Source: Agreia bicolorata (GTDB lineage: Bacteria > Actinomycetota > Actinomycetes > Actinomycetales > Microbacteriaceae). From it: a DNA stretch of 64,000 nucleotides. Location of the stretch: contig NZ_JYFC01000010.1 in the NCBI RefSeq assembly GCF_000938265.1, forward strand, positions 35,154 through 99,153, written 5' to 3'. Position 1 is the first letter of the stretch; every line of letters begins with the position of its first letter. A program made the position numbers and the translations under genes. The notes under the pieces were generated by a model. That model made no database searches. It was not told the DNA's origin and worked only from the letters and a program-made list of their open reading frames with translations. Positions 8,307 through 15,987 of this stretch are shown here, one piece after another.

Positions 8307-9107
8307 TCAGCGGTCGGCGAGTGAGAGGTTCAAGACTTCGCCCGTGTACGCGCTCTGATCCTGGGGAGCCAGACCACGCGACGGGTTGAGGTAGAAGATG
8401 TCGTCGACCGAGATACCGAACCTCTCCGCGATGCTGCTCAACGTGTCTCCCGGGGCGACGGTATAACTGATGGCCGCGCCCGAGTCGTCGACCGCGACGA
8501 CCCCCGCCGCACCTGCCGTTTGACCAGTGTCAGCAACCTTGAGATCTGGTCGCCGCGGGCTCATCGTCCACACGATAGGGGCCGAGGCAACCACAGTGGC
8601 GAGGCAGTCGTTCTGCTCTCGATCGGCATCGCTGTAGAGAGTGAGCACGGCAGAGCCGAAGAAACTCGGGTCACCCTGGGTGAGATCGGGGAGCAGCAGC
8701 TGAGATCCCGGATCCATAGAGTCGACGGAACCGAGCGAGAATCGAAACCCGCTATCCGCGCAGGGCTGCGAGGCATCGATCGTGTAGGGCAGGAGGGTGA
8801 GCTCGCTACCCGCCGGTGCGGCGAGGTCGTGCGTGATGATCTGGTACGCGTCGGGCTCGTCGCTCGCTACGACCGTGAAGGATCCTGAGGCCTGCGAGCC
8901 CGGTCGGGGCGTGAACACCGCGGAGGCTACCTCTGCACCTGGCGCGACAGGCGCGGGCGAGGAGGCGATCGTCGCGTCTCCAGTGGGCGCCGCAGTCGCT
9001 CCCCCGGTTGCGTCAGGGCGAGTCTGAGACTGGGGAACGCAGGCGGTCAGCAGCATCACCAGGGCCGTTAGCGCTCCGAGCGCCCCTGCGCGTCGCTTGC
9101 AACTCAT
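8307..9107 (-). CDS. LysM-domain lipoprotein
   Basis: This is a 266-residue exported lipoprotein. An N-terminal hydrophobic segment ends in lipobox LTAC with Cys23, followed by a Thr/Ala/Pro-rich linker. A central domain of about 120 residues contains two cysteines and resembles uncharacterised extracellular beta domains. The C-terminal LysM ('ISYTVAPGDTLSSIAERFGISVDDIFYLNPSR', about 218-249) binds peptidoglycan. The start is ATG 9107, because the open frame upstream reads into the haem oxygenase control region. It is transcribed against its neighbours and is the sole content of the segment bounded by the 41-bp repeats, suggesting it was inserted here. It probably tethers to the cell wall; the partner is unknown. 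Confidence 0.85.
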   Translation of the reverse strand: MSCKRRAGALGALTALVMLLTACVPQSQTRPDATGGATAAPTGDATIASSPAPVAPGAEVASAVFTPRPGSQASGSFTVVASDEPDAYQIITHDLAAPAGSELTLLPYTIDASQPCADSGFRFSLGSVDSMDPGSQLLLPDLTQGDPSFFGSAVLTLYSDADREQNDCLATVVASAPIVWTMSPRRPDLKVADTGQTAGAAGVVAVDDSGAAISYTVAPGDTLSSIAERFGISVDDIFYLNPSRGLAPQDQSAYTGEVLNLSLADR

Positions 9108-9132
9108 TTCGCCAGCGTAAGCGACATGGGGA

Positions 9133-9173
9133 GCCTGCGCTCGCCTCGGAGTTGAGCCGCGCCCGCACTGAGC
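9133..9173. repeat. 41-bp direct repeat, copy 2 (upstream of haem oxygenase)
   Basis: This is an exact second copy of the DUF2470 3' end, placed out of any gene 41 bp before the iron-box-like site. It includes the displaced DUF2470 stop codon, so it is a duplicated gene fragment and not a functional coding piece. Confidence 0.9.
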
Positions 9174-9213
9174 TGAACTACGTCTAGCAATGCCACAGGC
9201 GCGTCCGATAAAG

Positions 9214-9232
9214 TAAGGACAACCTAACCTCA
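9214..9232 (+). promoter_or_regulatory. DtxR/IdeR-like iron box before haem oxygenase
   Basis: TAAGGACAACCTAACCTCA matches the 19-bp DtxR/IdeR consensus (TTAGGTTAGGCTAACCTAA) at about 13-14 positions, with a near-exact right half CTAACCT. It lies 36 bp before the haem oxygenase GTG. Iron repression of haem oxygenase is established in Corynebacterium (hmuO). Assignment here is by similarity only. Confidence 0.6.
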
Positions 9233-9267
9233 CGGCTAGAGAACCCCACTTTTTTGGAGTCGTCATC

Positions 9268-9921
9268 GTGACCAACGTCATTCCCTTCTCGCAAGCTCTC
9301 CGCGAGCGCACCTGGACCAGTCACAGCGAGAGCGAGGGCGCCAGCTTCATGGGCGACCTCATGAGCGGCAAGGGCACGCGTGACGACTACATCGCGCTCG
9401 TCGCACAGCACTTCTTCATCTATGAGGCCATCGAAGTGGCCGCCGACCGCATGAAGAACGACCCGGTCGCCGCGCCCTTCATCACCTCGAGGCTCACCCG
9501 CCTTCCTGCCATCAAAGAAGACCTGCGCTTCCTCATCGGCGACGACTGGCGCGAGCAGATCGTCCCCCTGCCGACGACAGCCCGCTACGTGGCACGCATC
9601 AACGAGGTGGCCGCGACCTGGAACGGCGGCTTCGTCGCGCACCACTACACGCGTTACCTCGGCGATCTCTCGGGTGGCCAGATCATCCGCACGCTCATGC
9701 AGCGCCAGTTCGGCTTCGAGACCAACGGCGTGGGCTTCTACCTCTTCGGTGACATCGCCAAGCCGAAAGAGTTCAAAGAGACCTACCGCGCGCAGTTGGA
9801 TGCGACGGGATGGGACGACGCAGAACGCGACCGCGTGATCGACGAGGTTCTGGTCGCGTACCGCTTCAACACCGAGCTGTTCGTCGACCTCGCCAACGCG
9901 AAGGCGACCGCAGCCGCCTAG
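9268..9921 (+). CDS. hmuO: biliverdin-producing haem oxygenase
   Basis: This 217-residue cytosolic enzyme opens haem to biliverdin, releasing Fe2+ and CO. The proximal haem ligand is His19 in 'RTWTSHSESEGASFM', and the distal-helix signature 'RYLGDLSGGQ' is intact. The length matches HmuO (about 215). GTG 9268 has TTGGAG 11 nt upstream. A DtxR-like box precedes it, so expression should rise on iron starvation. The DUF2470 gene upstream is a plausible partner. The family call is secure; whether haem is used for iron supply or turnover is inferred. Confidence 0.93.
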   Translation: MTNVIPFSQALRERTWTSHSESEGASFMGDLMSGKGTRDDYIALVAQHFFIYEAIEVAADRMKNDPVAAPFITSRLTRLPAIKEDLRFLIGDDWREQIVPLPTTARYVARINEVAATWNGGFVAHHYTRYLGDLSGGQIIRTLMQRQFGFETNGVGFYLFGDIAKPKEFKETYRAQLDATGWDDAERDRVIDEVLVAYRFNTELFVDLANAKATAAA

Positions 9922-10007
9922 CTCGAAGCGGCGCGTCCGCCTCAGTGCGGGTGCCCGCCATCCGCGCCCACCATTGCGCGTTTGCGTTCGGGTCATTGTG
10001 ACACTAA

Positions 10008-10047
10008 GCTGATTTCAGCACTTAAAGTCATCGCTACCTTAAGTCAT
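10008..10047 (+). promoter_or_regulatory. candidate NrtR operator/promoter region of the nad operon
   Basis: Upstream of nrtR lie GCTGATTTCAGC (5-bp arms, 10008-10019) and two similar direct elements, CTTAAAGTCAT (10021-10031) and CTTAAGTCAT (10038-10047). Such symmetric AT-richer elements before an NrtR-nadABC operon suit autoregulation, but no specific match to a known NrtR motif is claimed. Confidence 0.4.
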
Positions 10048-10065
10048 GACACGATCGGCACGGCC

Positions 10066-10743
10066 ATGAGCCAGCAGCAGGCGAGCGTCGCGGTATCCAC
10101 CGTGATCTTCGCGTTGCGCTCCGATCCGGCCACGGGAATAAGCACCGTCTGGATCCCCGTCGTCCGCCGCATCCGGCAACCCGACGAGGGCCGATGGGCT
10201 CTGCCCGGCGGCCCGTTGCGGGTGGATGCCGACCTCGAGGAGGCGGCGCGCGATCACCTTCTCGAGACCACAGGCCTCACGCCCAAGTACCTCGAGCAGC
10301 TCTACGCCTTCGGCAAGGTCGGCCGCTCTCCCGGGCAGCGCGTCGTCTCGATCGTCTACTGGGCACTGGTCGAGAGCGACGAGGCTGCGCGCGCGACGGT
10401 GGGCGAGAACGTGACCTGGCTGTCGACCGACGAACTGCCCGAGCTGGCCTTCGATCACAACCTGATCGTCGACTACGCCCTGTGGCGACTGCGCACGAAA
10501 ATGGAGTACTCCCGCATCGCGCACGCATTTCTGGGCGACACGTTCACCCTCGCTCAGTTGCGAGAGGTGCACGAGGCCGTGCGCCAGAAACCCCTCGACC
10601 CGGCGAACTTCCGTCGCACGATCGAGTCCAGCAAGACGGTCGTCCCCACGGGCGAATTCGTCACCGGCGCGCGGCATCGCCCCGCTCGCCTCTACCGCTA
10701 CGACGGGTCGATCGACCTCGCCGACAGCGGCCCACTCCAATAG
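10066..10743 (+). CDS. nrtR: NrtR, NUDIX-related transcriptional regulator of NAD metabolism
   Basis: The protein has 225 residues. The N-terminal NUDIX domain has a degraded Nudix box: 'GPLRVDADLEEAARDHLLETTGL' keeps G, the first E and R but loses the REUxEE glutamates, as expected for the non-catalytic, ADP-ribose-sensing NrtR family. The C-terminal winged helix ('FTLAQLREVHEAVRQKPLDPANFRRTIESSK') is the DNA-binding part. ATG 10066 is preferred to upstream starts because the preceding bases are the operator-like region. It sits just upstream of nadABC, which it most likely represses when NAD is sufficient. Family and context agree strongly. Confidence 0.9.
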   Translation: MSQQQASVAVSTVIFALRSDPATGISTVWIPVVRRIRQPDEGRWALPGGPLRVDADLEEAARDHLLETTGLTPKYLEQLYAFGKVGRSPGQRVVSIVYWALVESDEAARATVGENVTWLSTDELPELAFDHNLIVDYALWRLRTKMEYSRIAHAFLGDTFTLAQLREVHEAVRQKPLDPANFRRTIESSKTVVPTGEFVTGARHRPARLYRYDGSIDLADSGPLQ

Positions 10744-10750
10744 AAGACCC

Positions 10751-10807
10751 CGTTCCCTGAGCCTGTCGAAGGGAACGGCCCACCCGCTTCGACAGGCTCA
10801 ACGAACG
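10751..10807. repeat. palindromic intergenic repeat (CTTCGACAGGCTCA family)
   Basis: The segment between nrtR and nadA holds two opposed arms: CCTGAGCCTGTCGAAGGG and, 10 nt on, CTTCGACAGGCTCA. The left arm is itself closed by CCGTTCCC/GGGAACGG. The same family occurs inside nadB and as a single arm near 24.6 kb. It fills most of the 76-nt gap and could modulate read-through into nadA. Confidence 0.8.
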
Positions 10808-10819
10808 AAGAAGAACTCC

Positions 10820-12148
10820 ATGACATCCGTCGACACCACCATCCAGCTCCTGACCCGTGAACAGGCGGCCGGCTCCGCAGGTAACAGCACCTGCACGCCC
10901 GACCTCGCCCTGCAGCCGTGGAGCTTCGACGCCGGCATTCCGAATTACGGCCCCGGCGCATCCATGACCGACGTCATCCCCACCGGATCGCCGGTGCAGG
11001 GGCGCCTGCCCGTCGAGTACACAACGGCGAGCGCCGACGAACTGGATGCCCGCATCCGGGCCGCGAAAGAGACGCTCGGCGAGCGGGTGGTCGTGCTGGG
11101 CCACTTCTACCAGCGCGACGAGGTGGTGCAGTACGCCGACTTCGTGGGCGACTCGTTCCAGCTTGCGAACGCGGCCAAGGCCAAGCCCGACGCCGAGGCC
11201 ATCGTCTTCTGCGGCGTGCACTTCATGGCCGAGACGGCCGACATCCTGTCGAAGCCGTCGCAGGCGGTCATCCTGCCCAACCTCGCCGCCGGATGCTCCA
11301 TGGCCGACATGGCCGACATCGACTCGGTAGAAGACGCATGGGCGCAGCTCACCGAGATCTACGGCACAGCGCCGGATGCCGATGGTCGGGTTCCCGTGAT
11401 TCCGGTCACCTACATGAACAGCTCGGCCGCGCTCAAGGCGTTCTGCGGCCGCAACGGCGGCATCGTCTGCACGTCGTCGAACGCGGCGACGGTGCTCGAG
11501 TGGGCCTTCGAGCGCGGACAGCGGGTGCTGTTCTTTCCCGATCAGCACCTCGGACGTAACACGGCGAAGGCCATGGGAATCCCCGTGGAGCTGATGCCCA
11601 TGTGGAACCCGCGCAAGCCGCTCGGCGGCAACTCGGCCGACGAGCTCGTCGACGCGAAGGTCGTGCTCTGGCACGGCTTCTGCTCGGTGCACAAGCGCTT
11701 CACCCCGGCTCAGATCGAGAAGGCCCGCGCCGAGTACCCCGGCGTTCAGGTGATCGTGCACCCCGAGTGCCCCATGGCCGTCGTCGATGCCGCCGACTCG
11801 GCGGGGTCGACCGACTTCATCGTCAAGGCGATCCAGGCCGCGCCGGCGGGCTCGACCTTCGCCATCGGCACCGAGATCAACCTCGTGAACCGCCTGGCTG
11901 CCGAGTACCCGCAGCACACCATCTTCTGCCTCGACGACGTGATCTGCCCCTGCTCCACGATGTACCGCATCCACCCCGGCTACCTCGCCTGGGTGCTCGA
12001 AGGCCTGGTCGATGGCGTGGTTCTCAACCGCATCCAGGTGGCCGACGATGTGATCGCCGACTCGACCGTCGCCCTCGAACGGATGCTCGCGGCCCGGCCG
12101 CCCGCGTCGGCTCCCGCTCCGCAGACGCCCGCCGGAGCGGGGCGCTGA
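10820..12148 (+). CDS. nadA: quinolinate synthase A
   Basis: This 442-residue enzyme condenses iminoaspartate with dihydroxyacetone phosphate to quinolinate using a [4Fe-4S] cluster in the cytosol. Conserved segments include 'VVVLGHFYQRDEVVQYADFVGDSFQLA', 'IVFCGVHFMAETADIL', 'NLAAGCSMADM', 'VIVHPECP', 'GTEINLVNRLA' and 'ICPCSTMYRI', with the cysteines available for the cluster. It belongs to the long actinobacterial NadA type, with an N-terminal extension of about 70 residues. ATG 10820 has GAAGAA upstream. It is the first structural gene of the nad operon; nadB starts 2 nt after its stop. Confidence 0.95.
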   Translation: MTSVDTTIQLLTREQAAGSAGNSTCTPDLALQPWSFDAGIPNYGPGASMTDVIPTGSPVQGRLPVEYTTASADELDARIRAAKETLGERVVVLGHFYQRDEVVQYADFVGDSFQLANAAKAKPDAEAIVFCGVHFMAETADILSKPSQAVILPNLAAGCSMADMADIDSVEDAWAQLTEIYGTAPDADGRVPVIPVTYMNSSAALKAFCGRNGGIVCTSSNAATVLEWAFERGQRVLFFPDQHLGRNTAKAMGIPVELMPMWNPRKPLGGNSADELVDAKVVLWHGFCSVHKRFTPAQIEKARAEYPGVQVIVHPECPMAVVDAADSAGSTDFIVKAIQAAPAGSTFAIGTEINLVNRLAAEYPQHTIFCLDDVICPCSTMYRIHPGYLAWVLEGLVDGVVLNRIQVADDVIADSTVALERMLAARPPASAPAPQTPAGAGR

Positions 12149-12149
12149 C

Positions 12150-13817
12150 ATGGCCCACGTTCTGATCGTGGGCAGCGGCATTGCCGGCCTGGCCACCGCG
12201 CTGCACGCGTCGCAGCTGCACGGCCACGACGTGACCCTCGTGACCAAGGGCGCACTCTCCGACAGCAACACTCGCTACGCACAGGGCGGCATCGCGGCGG
12301 CGACCGCGCTCGACGACAGCGCCATCCTGCACGCCGAAGACACGATCCGGGCGGGCGCGGGGCTGACCGACGAGACGGCCGCGCACGTCTTGGCCGACGA
12401 AGGAGCGGCGGCCATCCAGAGCCTGATCGAATGGGGCGTGCGGTTCGACCACCTGCCAGGCAGCGCCGAGCCCGACCGCGCTCTCGAGGCGGCACACTCC
12501 AGGGCCCGGGTGCTGCACGCCGGCGGCGACGCGACAGGCGCCGCGATCGAGGCGGCCCTGGTCGCGGCGGTTCGTGGCACCGCCGTGACCATCCGCGAAC
12601 ACACCACGCTGACCGACCTGGTGCTCGCCGATGCCGCGGGCATCCGCGCTGGTTTGGCGCATCCGCTGCCGGTCGACCAGGCGCGCATGGCCCCAGCCGG
12701 CGCGGATGCCGACAGTCGGGTCGTCGGCATCGAGGTGCTGCGGAGTGACGGCGGGCGCGAGGTTCTGCTCGCCGACGCCGTCGTGCTCGCCACCGGAGGC
12801 GCGGGGCAGCTCTACTCGCACACGACGAATCCCCTGATCGCCACGGGCGATGGGCTCGCGGCGGCGCTGCGAGCCGGCGTGGCCACCGCCGATCTGGAGT
12901 TCTACCAGTTCCACCCGACCACGCTCGCGGCGCCCGGAAACTTCCTTGTGTCGGAGGCCGTGCGTGGTGAGGGAGCCGTGCTGCGAAACGAGCGCGGCGA
13001 ACGGTTCATGGTGAGTGTGCACCCCGATGCCGAGCTCGCCCCGCGCGATGTCGTTGCGCGGGCGATCGCGGCCGAGATGGCGAAGCAGAACGGCGTGCCC
13101 GTGAATCTGGATGCCCGTGGCATCGGCCGCGAGACGCTCACCGCCCGCTTCCCCACGATCATGGCGGCGTGCGCGGCGGCCGGTTTCGACCTGGCCGGCG
13201 GACTCGTCCCCGTGGTTCCGGCGGCGCACTACTACATGGGTGGAATCGCGACCGATCTCGACGGCCGCACCTCACACGCGGGGCTCTTCGCTGTGGGAGA
13301 AGCGGCGTGCACGGGAGTGCACGGCGCCAACCGACTCGCCTCGAACAGCCTGCTCGAGGGCGCCGTCTTCGCCCGCCGCGTGGCAGCGGCGCTGTCGAAC
13401 ACCCCGTTCCCTGAACTTGTCGAAGGGATGGACGCCCCCCTTCGACAGGCTCAGGGAACGGGTGTCGGAGCCGTCAACCGCTCCGAACTGCAAGCACTCA
13501 TGTGGAGCTTTGCCGGACTGACCCGCTCCGGCGTTGGTCTCGCCACGGCCGCAGCCCGCCTGCGGATCTGGGCCGAGGCATCCACCGCACGTGCCGACAG
13601 CCGGGAGCAGATCGAAACCGACAACCTGCTCATCGTCGCCCAGGCGCTCGTCGGCGCGGCGCAGGCTCGACACGAGTCGCGCGGCGCGCACTCTCGAAGC
13701 GACTTCTCCCAAACCGACCCCATCGCCCATCGCCAGCCGTCTCACCGGATCGCCCGCCGCACATCCGGCGAGATCCCGGGCGACACCGCACTCACGCTCC
13801 AGACCCAAGGACACTGA
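12150..13817 (+). CDS. nadB: L-aspartate oxidase, with an in-frame palindromic repeat insertion
   Basis: This 555-residue FAD enzyme oxidises L-aspartate to iminoaspartate for NadA. It has the dinucleotide fold 'IVGSGIAGLATAL' at the N-terminus, 'NTRYAQGGIAAA', 'YQFHPTTLA', and 'GEAACTGVHGANRLASNSLLEG' closing the FAD domain near residue 405. Directly after this, residues about 417-438 (TPFPELVEGMDAPLRQAQGTGV) are translated from a 67-bp palindromic repeat rather than from ancestral NadB sequence. The helical C-terminal domain then resumes ('ELQALMWSFAGLTRSGVGLATAAARL'). The frame is intact, so the protein is probably functional with a flexible insert between domains. The stop is 1 nt before nadC. 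Confidence 0.95.
   Translation: MAHVLIVGSGIAGLATALHASQLHGHDVTLVTKGALSDSNTRYAQGGIAAATALDDSAILHAEDTIRAGAGLTDETAAHVLADEGAAAIQSLIEWGVRFDHLPGSAEPDRALEAAHSRARVLHAGGDATGAAIEAALVAAVRGTAVTIREHTTLTDLVLADAAGIRAGLAHPLPVDQARMAPAGADADSRVVGIEVLRSDGGREVLLADAVVLATGGAGQLYSHTTNPLIATGDGLAAALRAGVATADLEFYQFHPTTLAAPGNFLVSEAVRGEGAVLRNERGERFMVSVHPDAELAPRDVVARAIAAEMAKQNGVPVNLDARGIGRETLTARFPTIMAACAAAGFDLAGGLVPVVPAAHYYMGGIATDLDGRTSHAGLFAVGEAACTGVHGANRLASNSLLEGAVFARRVAAALSNTPFPELVEGMDAPLRQAQGTGVGAVNRSELQALMWSFAGLTRSGVGLATAAARLRIWAEASTARADSREQIETDNLLIVAQALVGAAQARHESRGAHSRSDFSQTDPIAHRQPSHRIARRTSGEIPGDTALTLQTQGH
13399..13465. repeat. 67-bp palindromic repeat inside nadB
   Basis: Arms 13399-13427 and 13438-13465 are near-perfect inverted copies sharing the CCCTTCGACAGGCTCAGGG core seen between nrtR and nadA. 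The element is read through in the nadB frame without a stop. It falls at the junction of the FAD and helical domains. Confidence 0.85.
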
Positions 13818-13818
13818 C

Positions 13819-14676
13819 ATGCTGCTCACACCCCAGGCGATCGACCGCGTCGTCATCGCCGCTCTGGCCGAGGATGCCCCGTGGGGCGATGCGACCTCCG
13901 ACGCGTTCCTTCCTGACGGCGCGACGGCCACCGCCCAGTTGGTGGCCCGCGAGCCCGGAGTGTTCTCAGGCGGCGAGGTCTTCTCGAGAACGATGCTCGC
14001 GGCAGACGAGTCGACCACCACTGCAGTACTTCTCGAAGACGGCGAGCACTTCGAGGCCGGGGCTGTGCTCGCCACGGTCTCGGGCCCGGCGCGCGGTGTA
14101 CTGCTCGGCGAGCGCGTCGCTCTCAACCTCGTGCAGCGCATGAGCGGAATAGCCACCGTCGCCGCGCGCTACGTCGACGCCGTCGCGGACACGCGAGCCC
14201 GCATCGTCGACACCCGCAAGACGACTCCAGGCCTGCGCGCGCTCGAACGGCACGCGGTTCGCAGCGGCGGCGGCGGCAACCACCGCTTCTCGTTGAGCGA
14301 CGCCGTGCTCGCGAAAGACAATCACCTCGCGGTGCTCACGGCATCCGGTGTCTCGCTCACCGACGCGATCATTCGCGCCCGGGCCCGCATCTCGCACACC
14401 ACCCACCTCGAGGTCGAGGTCGATCGCCTAGACCAGATCGAGCCCGTACTCGCGGGCGGGGTCGACACGATCATGCTCGACAACTTCTCGCTCGACGAAC
14501 TACGCGCCGGAATCGCGATCGTGGCGGGGCGGGCGCTGGTCGAGGCCAGCGGAGGGGTCAACCTCGAAACGGTGCGCGCCATCGCCGAGACAGGAGTCGA
14601 CATCATCTCGGTCGGCGCTCTCACCCACAGCGCGCGAGCTCTCGACCTGGGACTCGATCTGCAGGTGGAGGCATGA
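13819..14676 (+). CDS. nadC: nicotinate-nucleotide diphosphorylase (carboxylating)
   Basis: This 285-residue enzyme converts quinolinate and PRPP to nicotinate mononucleotide, CO2 and PPi, completing de novo NAD ring synthesis. Typical segments are 'LAEDAPWGDATSDAF', 'ERVALNLVQRMSGIAT', 'DTRKTTPGLRALERHAVRSGGGGNHRFSLSDAVLAKDNHL', 'LEVEVDRLDQIEPVL', 'DTIMLDNFS' and 'EASGGVNLETVRAIAETGVDIISVGALTHS'. These contain the expected Arg/Lys/His phosphate-binding residues. ATG 13819 lies 1 nt after the nadB stop; the longer frame upstream is nadB in another frame. A large hairpin follows the gene. Confidence 0.96.
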   Translation: MLLTPQAIDRVVIAALAEDAPWGDATSDAFLPDGATATAQLVAREPGVFSGGEVFSRTMLAADESTTTAVLLEDGEHFEAGAVLATVSGPARGVLLGERVALNLVQRMSGIATVAARYVDAVADTRARIVDTRKTTPGLRALERHAVRSGGGGNHRFSLSDAVLAKDNHLAVLTASGVSLTDAIIRARARISHTTHLEVEVDRLDQIEPVLAGGVDTIMLDNFSLDELRAGIAIVAGRALVEASGGVNLETVRAIAETGVDIISVGALTHSARALDLGLDLQVEA

Positions 14677-14703
14677 GCAGAGCGTGCGCCCGGGGCCACG
14701 CCT

Positions 14704-14742
14704 GTTGCCCAGAGCGACGGATGTGGCCGGTCGCCGGGCAAC
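14704..14742 (+). terminator. hairpin between nadC and the cysteine desulfurase gene
   Basis: GTTGCCC/GGGCAAC and, inside it, GCGAC/GTCGC build a 12-bp interrupted stem. There is no T-tract. It may attenuate transcription between nadC and the downstream gene, or protect the nadABC message. Confidence 0.45.
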
Positions 14743-14803
14743 ATTCGTCGCGCCCGGTAGCATCCGCCGGTGTGAGAGGCGGAGTGGGCGCCCAGGAGCA
14801 CGC

Positions 14804-15943
14804 GTGATCTACCTCGACCATGCCGCAAGCTCGCCTGTTCGCCCCGAGGTACTTCAGGCGATGTGGCCGTACCTCACAGGAGACTTCGGCAATCCGTCGA
14901 GCCACCATGCTCTCGGAGACTCGGCCTCGCGAGCCCTGGCCGACGCGCGCGCTCGCCTCGCCGCCTGGTTCGGCGCTCGACCGAGCGAGATCACCTTCAC
15001 GTCGGGCGGCACCGAGGCCATCAATCTCGCGATCAAGGGCATCGCGCTGGGGCAGCCTCGCGGGCGCCACATCGTGACCACGCCGATCGAGCACGAGGCC
15101 ACCCTCGAGTCGGTCGACTTTCTGCGCCGGGTGCACGGCTTCGATGTGTCGTTCGTGCCGGTGGATGCGACGGGCCGGGTCGACCTCGACGCCCTCGCCG
15201 GGCTGCTGCGGCACGACACAACGCTCGTGAGCGTGATGGCGGCGAACAACGAGATCGGCACTCTGCAGGACACAGCAGCGATCGGCGCTCTGGCGCACAA
15301 CGCCGGCACCGTGATGCATGTCGACGCCGTACAGGCCGCCGGCTGGCTCGACGTGAGTCTGGATGCGCTCGGTGCCGACGCCGTGTCGATCTCGGGTCAC
15401 AAGGTGGGTGCGCCGAAGGGCGTGGGTGCTCTGGCCGCACGCTCCCGGGTGGTTCTGGAACCGCTGCTGCACGGCGGAGGCCAGGAGCGAGGCCGGCGAT
15501 CCGGCACCGAGAATGTGGCCGCGGCCGTGGGGCTGACGACCGCCGTCGAGCTGTCCGAGACCGACCGCACCGAGGCATCCGAGCGGGTCGTCGGGCTGCG
15601 CGATGAGCTCATTGCGCGCATCGAGGCGGCGCTCCCCTCGGCGATGCTCACAGGTTCACGCGAGCACAGGCTGCCGTCGATCGCCTCGTTCCTGTTTCCC
15701 GGAACGAGCGGCGAGGGCGTGCTGCTCGGGCTCGAGGAGCGCGGCGTCGTGTCGTCGAGCGGATCGGCCTGCGCCGCCGGCAGCGACGAGCCGTCGCCTG
15801 TGCTGCTCGCGCTGGGTATCGATCCGGCGGATGCGCAGACTGCCGTTCGCTTCAGCCTCTCGCCCGCGACGACCGCCGCCGACGTCGAGACGGCCGCCGC
15901 TGCGACTGCAGAAGCAGTACGCACGCTGACGCAGTTGCGCTGA
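14804..15943 (+). CDS. cysteine desulfurase (NifS/IscS-type), NAD-operon associated
   Basis: This 379-residue class V aminotransferase-fold PLP enzyme takes sulfur from cysteine as a persulfide. The PLP Lys is in 'SISGHKVGAPKGVGAL', the conserved His in 'ITTPIEHEATLES'-like context ('HIVTTPIEHEATL'), and the active Cys loop is 'VVSSSGSACAAGSDEPSPVLLALG'. GTG 14804 has AGGAG 8 nt upstream and starts directly at 'VIYLDHAASSP'. In several bacteria a NifS-like protein beside nad genes serves NadA's [4Fe-4S] cluster, and this position suggests the same. It lacks an adjacent iscU, so a general Fe-S role is less likely. Confidence 0.9.
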   Translation: MIYLDHAASSPVRPEVLQAMWPYLTGDFGNPSSHHALGDSASRALADARARLAAWFGARPSEITFTSGGTEAINLAIKGIALGQPRGRHIVTTPIEHEATLESVDFLRRVHGFDVSFVPVDATGRVDLDALAGLLRHDTTLVSVMAANNEIGTLQDTAAIGALAHNAGTVMHVDAVQAAGWLDVSLDALGADAVSISGHKVGAPKGVGALAARSRVVLEPLLHGGGQERGRRSGTENVAAAVGLTTAVELSETDRTEASERVVGLRDELIARIEAALPSAMLTGSREHRLPSIASFLFPGTSGEGVLLGLEERGVVSSSGSACAAGSDEPSPVLLALGIDPADAQTAVRFSLSPATTAADVETAAAATAEAVRTLTQLR

Positions 15944-15987
15944 GGCCGACACCCATTCCCTTCCGTTCCGGGCGTATCGTGGCCAGC

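Noticed and set aside
10661..12271. 536-residue reverse-strand open frame across nadA
   Set aside because: It is the antisense of nadA; composition is His/Arg/Gly-rich shadow coding and the + strand is a complete, motif-rich NadA.
14677..14803. Small gene between nadC and the cysteine desulfurase
   Set aside because: Only a hairpin is seen; no frame with a start, ribosome-binding site and plausible composition.
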